A DNA stretch of 64,000 nucleotides from Bradyrhizobium centrolobii (GCF_001641635.1 NZ_LUUB01000070.1:1-64000), one strand, 5' to 3'. Numbered from the stretch's first letter, positions 8,593-18,107 are shown. Translations and numbers: made by a program. The notes: generated from the sequence alone by a model not told the origin.

Positions 8593-9633
8593 ATGATGCG
8601 CAAGGTATCTGTTGCCAGCATTCTGGCGCTAGTCTCATCGCAGGCTATCGCGCGAGACGATCTGATGATGTCCGCCAGGCAGATTTTCAGACCCATTCCC
8701 AAGGTCCTGCCCGCCATTAGGGACAATCCGGTCACTCCCGAGAAAGTCGAACTCGGCAAGAAGCTGTTCTTCGATCCTCGCATCTCGGTGAGTGGAATTA
8801 TTAGCTGTAATACATGCCATAATCTTGGCACCGGCGGCGTCGATGCCGGTCCAACCTCGGTTGGTCACGGCTGGCAAAAAGGACCGCGCCGGGCCCCAAC
8901 CGTTTACAACTCGGTCTTCAACGTCGCCCAATTCTGGGACGGACGCGCGCCAGATCTCAAGGCTCAAGCTAAGGGCCCCGTTCAGGCCAGCGCCGAAATG
9001 AACGCAACTCCGGACCACGTGACGAAAACGTTGAACTCCATGGATGACTATGTCGGTATGTTCAAGCAAGCCTTCCCCCGCGATACGCCGTCAGTCAGCT
9101 TCGATAACTTTGCGAAGGCAATAGAGGCGTTTGAATCAACCCTCACCACGCCGGCTGCCCCCTTCGATCAGTACCTGAACGGCAATGCCAGCGCTCTGAA
9201 CGACCAGCAAAAGGCAGGATTGAAGCTGTTCATGGACAAGGGGTGCTCCTCTTGCCACAGGGGGATCAACATTGGTGGGCAGGACTACTTCCCGTTTGGC
9301 GTGGTCGGAAAGCCGGATGCAAAACTGCTTCCCACAGCCGATAAGGGCCGGTTCGTCGTGACTAACGCTGTCGGCGATGAATACGTGTTCCGGGTAGCTC
9401 CCCTTCGAAACGTAGCCTTGCGCGCTCCGTATTTCCATTCGGGTCAAGTGTGGAGCCTCGAGGAAGCCGTCGGCATTATGGGGGAAGTCCAACTCGGGAC
9501 AAAGCTCGACGACAAGGAAAGAAGTGATATTGCCGCATTTCTGAATGCATTGACGGGGCATCTACCCAACATCGAGTACCCGATGCTGCCAACTCGTACA
9601 AACGAGACGCCCCCACCGTCTTTAGGGCGATAG
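8593..9633 (+). CDS. Di-haem cytochrome c peroxidase (CcpA/MauG family), periplasmic
   Basis: The 346-residue product has a signal peptide (about residues 1-20, ending 'SSQAIA') and two haem c attachment sites, CNTCH at 72-76 and CSSCH at 218-222. This is the layout of bacterial di-haem peroxidases, which reduce hydrogen peroxide in the periplasm using electrons from cytochromes or azurin. 'FNVAQFWDGRAPDLKAQAKGPV' between the haems and 'APYFHSG' near the end are family blocks. I chose ATG 8593 because it begins the signal peptide and follows a G-rich ribosome-binding site. It could form a peroxide-handling pair with the divergent copper monooxygenase, whose cosubstrate is peroxide, but that is only a neighbourhood inference. 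Confidence 0.88.
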   Translation: MMRKVSVASILALVSSQAIARDDLMMSARQIFRPIPKVLPAIRDNPVTPEKVELGKKLFFDPRISVSGIISCNTCHNLGTGGVDAGPTSVGHGWQKGPRRAPTVYNSVFNVAQFWDGRAPDLKAQAKGPVQASAEMNATPDHVTKTLNSMDDYVGMFKQAFPRDTPSVSFDNFAKAIEAFESTLTTPAAPFDQYLNGNASALNDQQKAGLKLFMDKGCSSCHRGINIGGQDYFPFGVVGKPDAKLLPTADKGRFVVTNAVGDEYVFRVAPLRNVALRAPYFHSGQVWSLEEAVGIMGEVQLGTKLDDKERSDIAAFLNALTGHLPNIEYPMLPTRTNETPPPSLGR

Positions 9634-10320
9634 GATTATTCTGCCGCGAATAGAACTCTCCAGGTCGTTATAGTTCGCATTCGTCGCGACCTTCGCTCTT
9701 CAGGCACTGAGCGCGTCTGGACTGACATGGTGGTGGTCCGGACTTCCGAAACCTGCCCGGTTAGCTAGCACGCAGGTACGTGCGATTTGGCGGCCAAGCG
9801 AAATGTGATCGGTAGAACGCGATCCTGCACCGCTTCGCGTGAGCTGTGCGGGCAGCGCGATCGCCATGATCTCGCCAGGCAGGGCTCAAACGTCGTTCCA
9901 AGACCCGCCTGATTGAGGATGAACAAGTATGATCGACTCAGTGCTTGCTAGAATGCCGCCATCGCCGTCGAACAGAGACGACGCGGAGCGGCAAGCTGTT
10001 GCTGATAGCAGGCTGTTGCGAGAGCAGTCGCAGACGTCTGGCTCCCGCGGGGGCTTGTTCGGCGCCCCGTAAGCGTGTTTTCCTTGATTTCGTTTCCCGT
10101 GACGAACTCTCCGTTGAAAAAAAGGTGAGAGACTCATCCGCACCGAGCAGCCGAGCTTTTTTGGCTAACAAACTTGCCGACTGAAAATCCGCCCTCGTCT
10201 ATTGCAGGTCAACGGGCGGCAAACGGAGAGAAAGAGCGGTGCTGTGAGATATCAAACGAGCGCACCCTTTGAGTTGAAGATGTCGGTCGTCACCGGGCCT
10301 GGCTGACGGCGAAAACGACT
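9634..10320. other. Gene-free stretch
   Basis: No supported gene. Short open frames (for example 9929-10072 on the plus strand) lack any recognisable feature. Confidence 0.4.
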
Positions 10321-10791
10321 TCATTTGCCATGGATTTCCGAGGCTTCCTCAAGCGTTCGGACGAGGTTGTCGACGGTATCGTAGTCGGATCTGCCTGCGC
10401 TGGGGCTGAAGTGAACTGTCGTCCGTACTAATAGTCGTCCGCGTTCAACGAGCGTCAATGTAGCCTTCCTCACTGACAGTCCATATTGCCATTCGACTTG
10501 CAGCTGTCCATTGGAAGCCTCGGAAGCTTGCGTCCGGGCGATGCCCCAATCGCAGTTGTTCGGACGACATTTCCCCCACGCATGAACGAGCGCTTTGTCG
10601 AATTGCTGATCGATAGATATGCGCGTGATCATACCCGTGTTTTGATTCTCGTTCGACCACGTGCCGGCAAAGTCCGCCATTGTTGAGGAGCCTAGATCGC
10701 ACGGCCCCGGAGTTTCCGGTGTTGCCTCCTCGCCAAACGCTGGTTGGAGAAGCACGAGCACAAGCAGCGTGAGTGCACGTAATCGGAGCAT
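10321..10791 (-). CDS. Small secreted protein of unknown function
   Basis: The 156-residue product has a strong signal peptide (residues 1-20, 'LTLLVLVLLQPAFG'), then a compact domain opening 'MADFAGTWSNENQNTGMITRISI' and containing a conserved-looking 'HAWGKCRPNNCDWG' box with two cysteines. The 'GTW' opening and predicted beta-strands resemble small lipocalin-like periplasmic proteins, but I do not recognise a named family with certainty. It is probably exported to the periplasm. It is divergent from the methyltransferase gene. No role can be assigned. Confidence 0.7.
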   Translation of the reverse strand: MLRLRALTLLVLVLLQPAFGEEATPETPGPCDLGSSTMADFAGTWSNENQNTGMITRISIDQQFDKALVHAWGKCRPNNCDWGIARTQASEASNGQLQVEWQYGLSVRKATLTLVERGRLLVRTTVHFSPSAGRSDYDTVDNLVRTLEEASEIHGK

Positions 10792-11123
10792 TGCCGTCCT
10801 CCTGTTGGCTTGACAATCAGGAAGTTGGCAACAACCGTGCCAGCCAGTTGGAATGGGAAATGAGCGCCGCCTTTACAGTAAATGCCGAGGCGCGGCCTCG
10901 CATACGTTCGTCGCGAGCCCGACAGTTCAGCGCAGCTATAGGCGTGCGCGTTGGATTCCTTACATTTGCCTTTCGACTCGAATGCGTGCTTCGTTGCGAA
11001 GCTGCTCATCTGATTGCTGGACTTGTCGCTCCAGCCATCACGCGGCCCGCGCCCGCCGATCATCGCAAAGGAGGGAGTCATATCGCTGCAATATCTTTCG
11101 CCATAGAAGCAAGGAATACCCGA
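10792..11123. other. Divergent intergenic region
   Basis: The methyltransferase frame is open upstream to 10773 but the extension overlaps the neighbouring start and shows no domain, so I treat it as non-coding. No specific promoter could be assigned. Confidence 0.35.
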
Positions 11124-11771
11124 ATGTCCGACGGCAGGCCCAATATCGATCCGCATCCGCTCAGCGCTTATGTAGCTTGGGCGGGCAACCGCAATAAGGA
11201 CGCGATCTTGAAAGCGTTCGAAGAACTCTTTCCCACGAAGGGTGATGCGCTTGAAGTGGCTACTGGCGCTGGATTGCATATCAATTACTTCGCCCCGTAT
11301 TTTCCGAACGTTCGATTTCAGCCTTCCGACTATGATCAAGGTACTTTTGAGGCAATCAAAAGGAAGCGTGTCGAAGGCGACAACAATAACGTTGCTGATC
11401 CCATTCTGATCGATCTCACTGCTCCGGCGACCTGGCCGGATACCGATGAGCGGCTCTACGACGTCATCTTCGCCATCAACATCTTCCAAGTTGCCCCCAT
11501 CTCGATCGCGGACGGCATTGCTGCGCTTGCCGCAAGGCTGCTGAAACCAGCCGGTTTCATCGCAATCTATGGTCCCTTCAAACTTGACGGGAAATTCACC
11601 ACACGATCGAATGAGGCATTCGACAGGGAGATCCGTGCGGCCGGCATGCCCGAATGGGGTCTCAAAGACGTGCGGGATCTTGAAAGGGAGGCCAGGAAGC
11701 ATGGGTTGGCGCTCAAACGGCAATTGGATTTGCCGGCCAGTAACTTCATTCTGCTCTTCGCTAGGTCCTGA
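11124..11771 (+). CDS. DUF938-type SAM-dependent methyltransferase
   Basis: This 215-residue protein matches the DUF938 family of class I methyltransferases. The SAM-binding motif I is 'ALEVATGAGLHINYFAPYFP', followed by 'FQPSDYDQ' (acidic residue that binds the SAM ribose) and 'YDVIFAINIFQVAPI'. The ending 'LPASNFILLFARS' is typical of the family. The substrate is not known for the family. I chose ATG 11124 because the aligned family begins just after it. The gene stands alone. Confidence 0.85.
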   Translation: MSDGRPNIDPHPLSAYVAWAGNRNKDAILKAFEELFPTKGDALEVATGAGLHINYFAPYFPNVRFQPSDYDQGTFEAIKRKRVEGDNNNVADPILIDLTAPATWPDTDERLYDVIFAINIFQVAPISIADGIAALAARLLKPAGFIAIYGPFKLDGKFTTRSNEAFDREIRAAGMPEWGLKDVRDLEREARKHGLALKRQLDLPASNFILLFARS

Positions 11772-13475
11772 ACGGCGGCTCAACCTTTCCAGTATATGAC
11801 GCTGGGAGTCTCGCCATTTCGCACTCGTGGCGCGTTCTAAACCTAACGAGTGCCAGACGCTTGGCGATGAATGACCACCCGGCCGAGAGTTCGCGACGAG
11901 CACAGGGCGCGCGCCAGGCCCAGGCGTTTGGCCGTCATAGTAGGTGTTGGCGCTTCAACAGAACCGGGAGCGACGCTAGCTAGCCGCTTAGCGCGGAGAA
12001 TGACCCCGTGGCTCCTCGCCGGCCGAACCGGATCCAGGCTGGAACACTGGCAGCGGTAACCCGAGTTGACGGACCACGCGGAACCGGGCCAACCGACGTG
12101 ACCAGAGAAAAAGCTGCTGCCGCTCACCAACGCCGGCAGCACTAGCGAAAGTCGACCGTCTCTATCGCCACTAACATTTTAAGGTCGGTCTGTAACGCAA
12201 TCATCGGACACGCCGAAGAGTCGGCGGTACCGTCGAAAGCGTCAGGTCCGGTCCCGGGAATAAGCATTTCGCGATTGTAGCGCCACCTCATGATCGGGGG
12301 CTGACGAGAGAGACATTCGCGGCGCGCGTCGACGCTTCTCATGCGCGAATGTCTTGTCTGACGATAGCCGCTCGACGGCTTCCTTCCGGTTCACGCGCGG
12401 TGCGAAAAGCACGCAATGATGCACCGGTCAGATCAAGCACAGCGCAGTTGAGGAAGGAAAATCAGTCGATCCTGGGAAAACGCGCCATGCCGCTCAGGAA
12501 GATGGTGGGCGCGGCTGCTCGGATTTCCGAAGCTTTAGAGCCCGCCGCTTCATCGTTGCGGTCATTTTTTTGATCTTTGGTCGACGGGGTATTTTGAATG
12601 CGGCGCCGTTGCCTGTGAGATCCGCCACACCATCCGTTTTGACTTGCTTCATAGACATTTCCCAACGAAGAGATTGATGCGGCATTCGAGCTGCGACAAC
12701 CACCTTCCTATCAGCTCGCCACGTACGGCGCGCTTAGCAGTGGCAGAAGAGCGCGATCTTTGTTTGAAGGCACGACCGGTCGGTTGCCTGTCCGACCTAA
12801 ATGTCTCGTCGGGCAGGCGGCCTCCCGCCTCAGAACAATATCAATCAGTAAAAATCAGAGAGACGTACACAACTATACGCCCTTTCAAGAGTCACGTTCC
12901 TCGTTAGAGCGCAGATAAATCGCAAGTTTGCACAATGGACCTGATGAAATCCGTCGAAAACGCCACTCGAACACAGAATTTGAGCGTCGAGCTAGGGCTT
13001 GTGGCACGTGCGGTGCCGGCATATCCCTATTGCACGAGTTGCATTTGTGACGACCGATTGCAAGCGCGGCGCTGCCAATGACTAAGCTGCACGCACGCCG
13101 AGGAGGAAGGAGAGAGGAGCAAGAAAGCCGCTCGAGGTCGCTGCGGGACGGGGCGGGCGACTAGAAACTGATTTTTGGAATCTCCGGTTGATCGAGCAAT
13201 ATGAATTCAGCAATGTGAGGCGTGTTATCGTCCTTGATCATGGGGGAGATTTCCAAAGTTTGGACGTGGCTGCTGCCACACCAACGCCTGCGATCCTCAA
13301 TGAGGTCTGCGCGAATTGTTGGAGGTAAGTCCGGCATCCGCGTAGATGTCACCGGCGGAGCCTGGGAGACGGCAAGGCCGAAGGGAAACGCGAGTGCCTC
13401 AAACGGATCGGCGTCGATGCGACTTGCCGGGCGCCTACTAAGTAGCCTGAGGCGACAGGCTGTCGTGTCGCTCAG
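11772..13475. other. Long gene-free stretch, 1.7 kb
   Basis: I see no supported gene on either strand. Base composition stays GC-rich and frames are open for 60-100 codons but without domains or convincing start regions. A hairpin lies at 12786-12818. It may be decayed DNA. Confidence 0.45.
12786..12818. terminator. Stem-loop, 11-bp stem with one G-T pair
   Basis: GCCTGTCCGAC (12786-12796) pairs with GTCGGGCAGGC (12808-12818) across an 11-base loop. No T-run follows on either side and no gene ends near it, so its function as a terminator is doubtful. Confidence 0.25.
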
Positions 13476-13886
13476 ATGAACTTCCAGGTCACAGTCTTGA
13501 AAATCCTGGTAAGCTATCCAGGCGGGTTCGCTCCCTTGGCGGAGCTGAAACGGGACATGGCTATCCTGGCAACGAGCGGCCGCGATTGGGCAGAGCGCAC
13601 CAAGAGAATGGCAACCCGTGCGCCGGATCTGGACATCTTCTCCCAGCGTCTCATCGAACGCGTAAATGGAGGATGGCGCATCACGGAGAAGGGGCGAGCT
13701 GTGCTCAATGTGATGGAGGCGCGCTCGATACCTACGGAGATGCAGCCGGAGATGATCGCGCCCGCTTCAGAACCGGCAAAGCCGACGCCAGCTGATACAC
13801 TCCCCGTCAGAGTAGCTCCTCGACCGAGTGAGCGGCGCCGGCGACGTCGCGTCTCCGGAAGCGGATCGCGAGCGAATCGGGCTTAA
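13476..13886 (+). CDS. Conserved hypothetical protein with winged-helix-like N-terminus and basic tail
   Basis: The 136-residue product has an N-terminal part (1-82) that reads like a winged-helix fold: 'VTVLKILVSYPGGFAPLAELKRDMAIL' followed by 'LDIFSQRLIERVNGGWRITEKGRAVL'. The tail is proline-rich and ends in a cluster of arginines (about 118-124), suiting nucleic-acid binding. I recall similar proteins in Bradyrhizobium but no function. It resembles the N-terminal recognition domain of Mrr-like proteins without a nuclease part, which is only a loose likeness. Confidence 0.65.
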   Translation: MNFQVTVLKILVSYPGGFAPLAELKRDMAILATSGRDWAERTKRMATRAPDLDIFSQRLIERVNGGWRITEKGRAVLNVMEARSIPTEMQPEMIAPASEPAKPTPADTLPVRVAPRPSERRRRRRVSGSGSRANRA

Positions 13887-14259
13887 GTCTCGTTCTTCCT
13901 CCAGTGCGCAAGGCCTGCAAGGCTGACACCGCCCGTCGGAAAAGCAGGCGATGAGCGTGATGCCGGGAGAGGCACTAGCGAGGTCGCTCGCTGTCCCCGC
14001 GTCGAAAACGATCAAACAAGGCGTCAGGACGCGGAATTTAAGCGCGAGCGCCGCGCTAGTTGCACGAAATTGTGCAGCCCAGATGGTTAGTATCCCAAAC
14101 GTCGCAATGTTTTGACGAGCCGGCCGTTTCAACCAAGCCCGATCGAGAGAAGGGCCGTTGATCTGGCTGCAGGACGACCAGAGGCGCTTTCGACCCGAGC
14201 GCCGGCACTTGGTGCGGTTCGCGGGATCGTTCGTTCAGGGCCACAACCAGCGAGGCGCG

Positions 14260-15072
14260 ATGGCCCTCAACGGCAGATATTTGTGCGTGTCGACCCTGAT
14301 GCTTGCGAGCGCCGCGACAGCGTTGATCGCAGCTGCCCCGCCGGAAAGTGCGCCCGCTTGTGCGCGCAAGGATGCGCTCGGTACCTCACGCGTCCTCGCC
14401 ATCGATGCCAGGACCTATCCGCGGGTTGGGCTCAACAGCTTTCCGCAGTCGCTGCCGCTCGCCGACCACGAGGTCGTGCTGACCTTCGATGACGGCCCCC
14501 AGCCGCCCTACACGCAAGAGGTGCTGGCCGCGCTCGCCCATGAGTGTGTGCGCGCCACGTTCTTCCTCGTCGGCAAGTCGTCAGCCGCCTTTCCCGAGCT
14601 CGTGCGGGGCGTGGCCGCACAAGGCCACACCATCGCGCATCACACCTGGTCCCATCCGATGCTCTCGAAGATCAGCGTCGCGCAGGCGAAAGAGGACATT
14701 GACCTGGGCATCGCGGCCGATGAAATGGCACTCAATGGCGCGTCGAGGACGACGCCCTCGACCCCGTTCTTTCGCTTCCACTATTTCGCCTCGACGCCTG
14801 CGACGCTCGATCTTCTGCAATCACGCGGGATCATCGTGTTTGGGGCGGACGTATGGGCCAGCGACTGGGAGGAGATGACCGCGGATCAGGAGCTCAAACT
14901 CGTCACCAAGCGCCTGGATGAGTCGGGCAAAGGCATCATCCTATTCCACGATCCCAAGGCGCATACGGCCGCCATGATGCCTGCCTTCCTGCGGTACCTG
15001 CATGACAGCGGCTATCGCGTCGTCCACATCGTCCCGGCGGCGACGCCGCAAAGAAACGCCGATATACATTGA
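14260..15072 (+). CDS. Secreted polysaccharide deacetylase (NodB homology, CE4 family)
   Basis: The 270-residue product has a signal peptide (about 1-25, 'LMLASAATALIAAA') and a NodB domain. Motif 1 is 'TFDDGP' (75-80, with D77 as base and D78 as metal ligand) and motif 2 is 'HTWSH' (128-132, metal His pair). Motif 5 is 'ILFHDP' near the C-terminus. CE4 enzymes remove N- or O-acetyl groups from chitin oligomers, peptidoglycan or exopolysaccharide. The signal peptide points to an envelope substrate, unlike cytoplasmic NodB of nodulation. The start 14260 was chosen because it opens the signal peptide; the frame is open further upstream. It lies alone, with no nod genes beside it. Confidence 0.85.
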   Translation: MALNGRYLCVSTLMLASAATALIAAAPPESAPACARKDALGTSRVLAIDARTYPRVGLNSFPQSLPLADHEVVLTFDDGPQPPYTQEVLAALAHECVRATFFLVGKSSAAFPELVRGVAAQGHTIAHHTWSHPMLSKISVAQAKEDIDLGIAADEMALNGASRTTPSTPFFRFHYFASTPATLDLLQSRGIIVFGADVWASDWEEMTADQELKLVTKRLDESGKGIILFHDPKAHTAAMMPAFLRYLHDSGYRVVHIVPAATPQRNADIH

Positions 15073-15339
15073 TGGCGAAAGGTGACCTCGCCAAGGAAGG
15101 GGTGATTTCGAGACAACTCCCAATGGGTCCGGGGCCGCTTTGATGCCTCTAGCCGGCGCACGGGAGGGGCTGGCCGCGCCAATGGCGAAGACGAACCAAA
15201 CCAGCCCGGGCGGACGAGATCGCCCGTGTCGCTGGGATGTCTGTCGACCAAACACCGAATTGCGGGGTCTTTCCGAGTCGCACAGCCGAGTTTTGGTCGC
15301 TCAACAGATCTCTCGAGCAAGCACCAGCGCGTAAGAGCC

Positions 15340-15537
15340 CTAGACCTTGCCAGATCCTTGCGCGACAGAAAGGGAAGGGCGCGGTAGTGGGCGCGGGCCA
15401 GTGCCAGTGAGTGGTGGCGCGCATTTCGCGTCATATCTGTCGGCCAATTGCAGCAGACGGGCCCTTGTGAACGGATCCGCCGTATCTGCCATGGCCCGAA
15501 CGCGTACCGCCATGCCCCTGTAGAATTCCTGCTCCAT
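15340..15537 (-). CDS. Small hypothetical protein
   Basis: This 65-residue frame reads MEQEFYRGMAVRVRAMADTA and continues with a helical 'LLQLADRYDAK' segment and a proline-rich tail. Short proteins of this style, with a helical N-terminal half ending in 'LADRYD', are common in Bradyrhizobium and have no known role. Evidence is limited to the amphipathic pattern; it may not be expressed. Confidence 0.4.
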   Translation of the reverse strand: MEQEFYRGMAVRVRAMADTADPFTRARLLQLADRYDAKCAPPLTGTGPRPLPRPSLSVAQGSGKV

Positions 15538-15696
15538 GACGCAACTCCACACCACTGAGAGTACATTTCAGTACGTCGAAACACACTCGTCAAGCGGCCC
15601 CCAACCGGCTTATCGCCTTCGCTCGAAGCAATTTTTGTCGATACGCTTGCCGCGGCCCCCAAGATGAAACTATCTTTCCGGGCAGGGAAATCCGAC

Positions 15697-15897
15697 ATGT
15701 CGCTACTCCACCCGATCCGAAAGGTCTGTCCCGCATGCGGTAAGCCGATGAAGCTGGTCCCGGGGAAGCCTGGGAAGGGTAAGGCTGGGACGGGCAAGGA
15801 TCGGTATGGCTGCACGGAATGCGAGGGGGATCCAATGGAAAACCCAACCGCCCGAAAATGGCTCGAAAGCGCTTTGAAGCCGCCAAGCAAATCGTAA
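15697..15897 (+). CDS. Small zinc-ribbon-like protein
   Basis: The 66-residue product has CPACGKPM near its start and CTECEGDPMENP about 25 residues later. These two Cys-x2-Cys knuckles separated by a Gly/Lys-rich linker would bind one zinc ion. I chose ATG 15697 (MSLLHPIRKVCPACG); the frame is open upstream to 15664. The function is unknown; small zinc ribbons usually bind nucleic acids or act as assembly factors. Confidence 0.55.
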   Translation: MSLLHPIRKVCPACGKPMKLVPGKPGKGKAGTGKDRYGCTECEGDPMENPTARKWLESALKPPSKS

Positions 15898-16272
15898 ACG
15901 ATCTACCGCGCCCTCCGCGCAGAGAGGTCTCGTCGACGCGGGTTCATCCGATGGAGCGCCGGGGAGCGTATCGAATCCATCAAGAGCTTGTGCAACTGGC
16001 TGATAGCCGTTTCGCCGGCAGCTGCCTCGACCAGGTCGTCATCTCGCAGACCGAGAACGAAGCCTTCATCCGGTCGGACGCAGCTAAGCGCGGAATTAGC
16101 CCCAACGTCGCCATGGCTGCGGCGAAGAGCGAGGGCTTCGACGAGTTCACCGGCGATAACAGCGCATCCTTCGGGCATTCCAGCTGCACGTCACTCCCAG
16201 CGACCGCGGCAGAGCCGTGGGGGACCCAGTCTGGTCGGTAACAGGGCTCGACCAGTCAGACCCGGCGAATGA
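15898..16272. other. No supported gene
   Basis: Frames are open on both strands but none has a recognisable domain. The missing 5' part of the darT remnant is not found here in any frame, so it was probably replaced or deleted. Confidence 0.35.
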
Positions 16273-16566
16273 GCGGCCCACGATCATCTTTGCTCTAGAG
16301 AATGGGCGCACAATAAGGAAGACAGGCACGCGTGCGCCGCGCTGGCAAATTACTACAACAAGATAGACGGTCTTGAGAAGATCGATTGGAAGATACTGCG
16401 AAACAGCGATTTCAGCAGAGACAACGACGATCCCGACAAGACGAACAGGTACATGGCAGAAGCGTTGGTACATAAACACATGCCAATCGACGCTCTTCTC
16501 TACGTGGCATGTTGTGATGAAAAGCAAAATCGTGGGCGAACGAGTTGGTGTCTAAGCGCAGGCTAA
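16273..16566 (+). pseudogene. darT: Remnant of darT (DNA ADP-ribosyltransferase toxin, DUF4433), C-terminal third only
   Basis: After an in-frame TGA at 16270 the frame reads about 97 codons to TAA 16564-16566. It contains 'DRHACAALANYYNKIDGLEKIDW' in part and then 'DFSRDNDDPDKTNRYMAEAL' and 'VHKHMPIDALLYVACCDEK', the characteristic C-terminal part of DarT/DUF4433 toxins ('DP.K..RYQAEALV...PVEAL'). DarT attaches ADP-ribose to thymidine in single-stranded DNA. The NAD-binding N-terminal two thirds are missing and there is no start codon, so no toxin can be made. It lies directly before the intact darG antitoxin gene, as in functional darTG operons. Confidence 0.7.
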
Positions 16567-16603
16567 ACCTAGAAGTCCACACCAAACGAGAATGGTACTT
16601 CTG

Positions 16604-17665
16604 ATGATTACCTTCACTGAGGGTAACCTGCTCAAGGCTAACACTGAGGCCTTGGTCAACACTGTGAATACGGTCGGCGTGATGGGAAAGGGAATTGCCT
16701 TGATGTTCAAGGAAGCATTCCCCGAGAACTTTCGCGCGTATTCGGCTGCCTGCGAGAAGCAGCAGATCAAGGTCGGTCAGATATTCGCGACTGAGCGAAA
16801 AGATCTGATGGGAGGACCGAGGTGGATCATAAACTTCCCCACTAAGCAGCATTGGCGCAATCCTTCCAAGATTGAGTGGATCAAGGAGGGGCTGCAAGAT
16901 TTGGTGCGGTTTCTTGGCGAGCATAAAATCAAATCGATTGCTCTCCCGCCACTTGGGAGTGGCAACGGAGGCTTGGATTGGAAGAGCGTTCGGCCGCTGA
17001 TTGAAGCGGCAATGGGTAATCTTGACGTGCAGGTCGTCGTTTACGAGCCGACAGCGCGCTACCAAAATGTCGCAAAGCCTTCGAGAGTCGAGAAACTGAC
17101 CTCTGCGCGGGCGTTAGTTGCAGAGTTGGTTCGCCGTTATTCTGTCCTGGGATTTGAATGTACGCTCCTGGAAATTCAGAAGCTCGCCTATCTTCTTCAA
17201 AGAAAGATAGTGGCAAGTGGGCTGGTGAGCCCGCTTAGGCTTGAATTCCAAGCCGACAAGTTTGGCCCGTACGCTCCGACTTTGGGTCATCTGCTAAATA
17301 GCTTGGATGGTAGCTATCTTCACTGCGAGAAGCGGATGGCTGACGCAAGCATTCTCGATACGATCTGGTTCGAGAATGCAAAGAAAGATGTGGTAGCCAC
17401 CTATCTCAAGGCAACAGAGGCGAAAGAATTCGCCAGTGCCCTGGATGAAACAACGGACCTGATTGACGGTTTCGAGTACCCGCTCGGGATGGAGCTATTG
17501 GCTACTGTCGATTGGTTGCTCAACCACGATAAGGTCGAGCCAACACTAGATGGTGTGAAAAATGGGCTCGCCAAATGGCTCGGAGGCGGTGAGGCGTCAG
17601 AGCGTAAGTTGAGGCTTTTCGAGGACTCGATGATTGAGCTGGCCCTTACGCGCCTCAAGAACTGA
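16604..17665 (+). CDS. darG: DarG antitoxin: macrodomain DNA ADP-ribosylglycohydrolase
   Basis: The 353-residue protein has an N-terminal macrodomain (about 1-150) with 'GNLLKANTEALVNTVNTVGV', 'MGKGIALMFK' and the ADP-ribose loop 'PPLGSGNGGLDW'. K81 in 'NFPTK' matches the lysine needed for removing ADP-ribose from thymidine in studied DarG. The C-terminal half ('LLEIQKLAYLLQRK...FGPYAPTLGHLLNSLDGSY') is the region that binds and blocks DarT. Both halves are complete. DarG starts at this ATG in family members (MITFTEGN); an in-frame ATG at 16592 is possible. Its cognate toxin is truncated, so darG survives alone. It could still protect against DarT from phages, plasmids or rivals. Confidence 0.88.
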   Translation: MITFTEGNLLKANTEALVNTVNTVGVMGKGIALMFKEAFPENFRAYSAACEKQQIKVGQIFATERKDLMGGPRWIINFPTKQHWRNPSKIEWIKEGLQDLVRFLGEHKIKSIALPPLGSGNGGLDWKSVRPLIEAAMGNLDVQVVVYEPTARYQNVAKPSRVEKLTSARALVAELVRRYSVLGFECTLLEIQKLAYLLQRKIVASGLVSPLRLEFQADKFGPYAPTLGHLLNSLDGSYLHCEKRMADASILDTIWFENAKKDVVATYLKATEAKEFASALDETTDLIDGFEYPLGMELLATVDWLLNHDKVEPTLDGVKNGLAKWLGGGEASERKLRLFEDSMIELALTRLKN

Positions 17666-17712
17666 TCCGATAAAGCGTGCTCGTTCTGAGTGAGCGCGCC
17701 CCCTCGATTGAA

Positions 17713-17930
17713 GTGTCCTCGACTGAGGTCTACGACCCGCGCTGCATCGCGAATCTGATGCTCGATGAGAGTGCTCGGATTGGCCAGCACTTGACCAACT
17801 TGGCGCTTCAGAAGCTTCTGTGCACGCGATGTTTTTGATCGAACAAGGCCGGCCATTGGTCTCCGGCTACTTCGAAGCGTGGGGGCGGACCCGTTCATCC
17901 GATCGTCGGGTCGTCGCAGCGCCGCAGGCG
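17713..17930 (+). pseudogene. Frameshifted Panacea-domain (DUF4065/SocA-like) antitoxin remnant
   Basis: From a possible GTG start at 17713 one frame reads 'VYDPRCIANLMLDESARIGQ' and 'HLTNLALQKLL', then stops. Another frame continues from about 17826 with 'HAMFLIEQGRPLVSGYFEAW', and a third gives 'GPVHPIV' from about 17888. Together these spell the start of a DUF4065 (Panacea) domain, the antitoxin domain of PanAT systems and of SocA. At least two frameshifts break it and the C-terminal part is not recognisable. It lies 47 bases after darG in the same direction. Confidence 0.65.
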
Positions 17931-18107
17931 GCGGCCTGTTCTCCTAATCTGCTGTATCGTCGCGTTCGGCTTTACGTCACGTCCACAACAAGTGCTCGCG
18001 GCCGAGATCACGATGGTGGGTGGCCCGCGCGTCTAAGTGCGCTCAGCAATAGTCGCATGCTCGGGCCGTAACTTCCCCATTTCTCGGGGCTCGCGTTAAT
18101 TCGCACT

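Noticed and set aside
9929..10072. A 47-codon plus-strand frame
   Set aside because: No ribosome-binding site, no recognisable sequence and proline/serine-rich chance-like composition.
10773..11123. Upstream extension of the DUF938 methyltransferase frame
   Set aside because: The extension overlaps the neighbouring gene start and carries no domain; DUF938 proteins begin near 11124.
13002..13016. Sigma-54-like promoter TGGCAC-N5-GTGC
   Set aside because: The -12 element lacks the TT of TTGC and no gene follows at a suitable distance.
15819..16241. A 140-codon plus-strand frame before the darT remnant
   Set aside because: I looked for the DarT N-terminus in it and found no NAD-binding motifs or other known domain.
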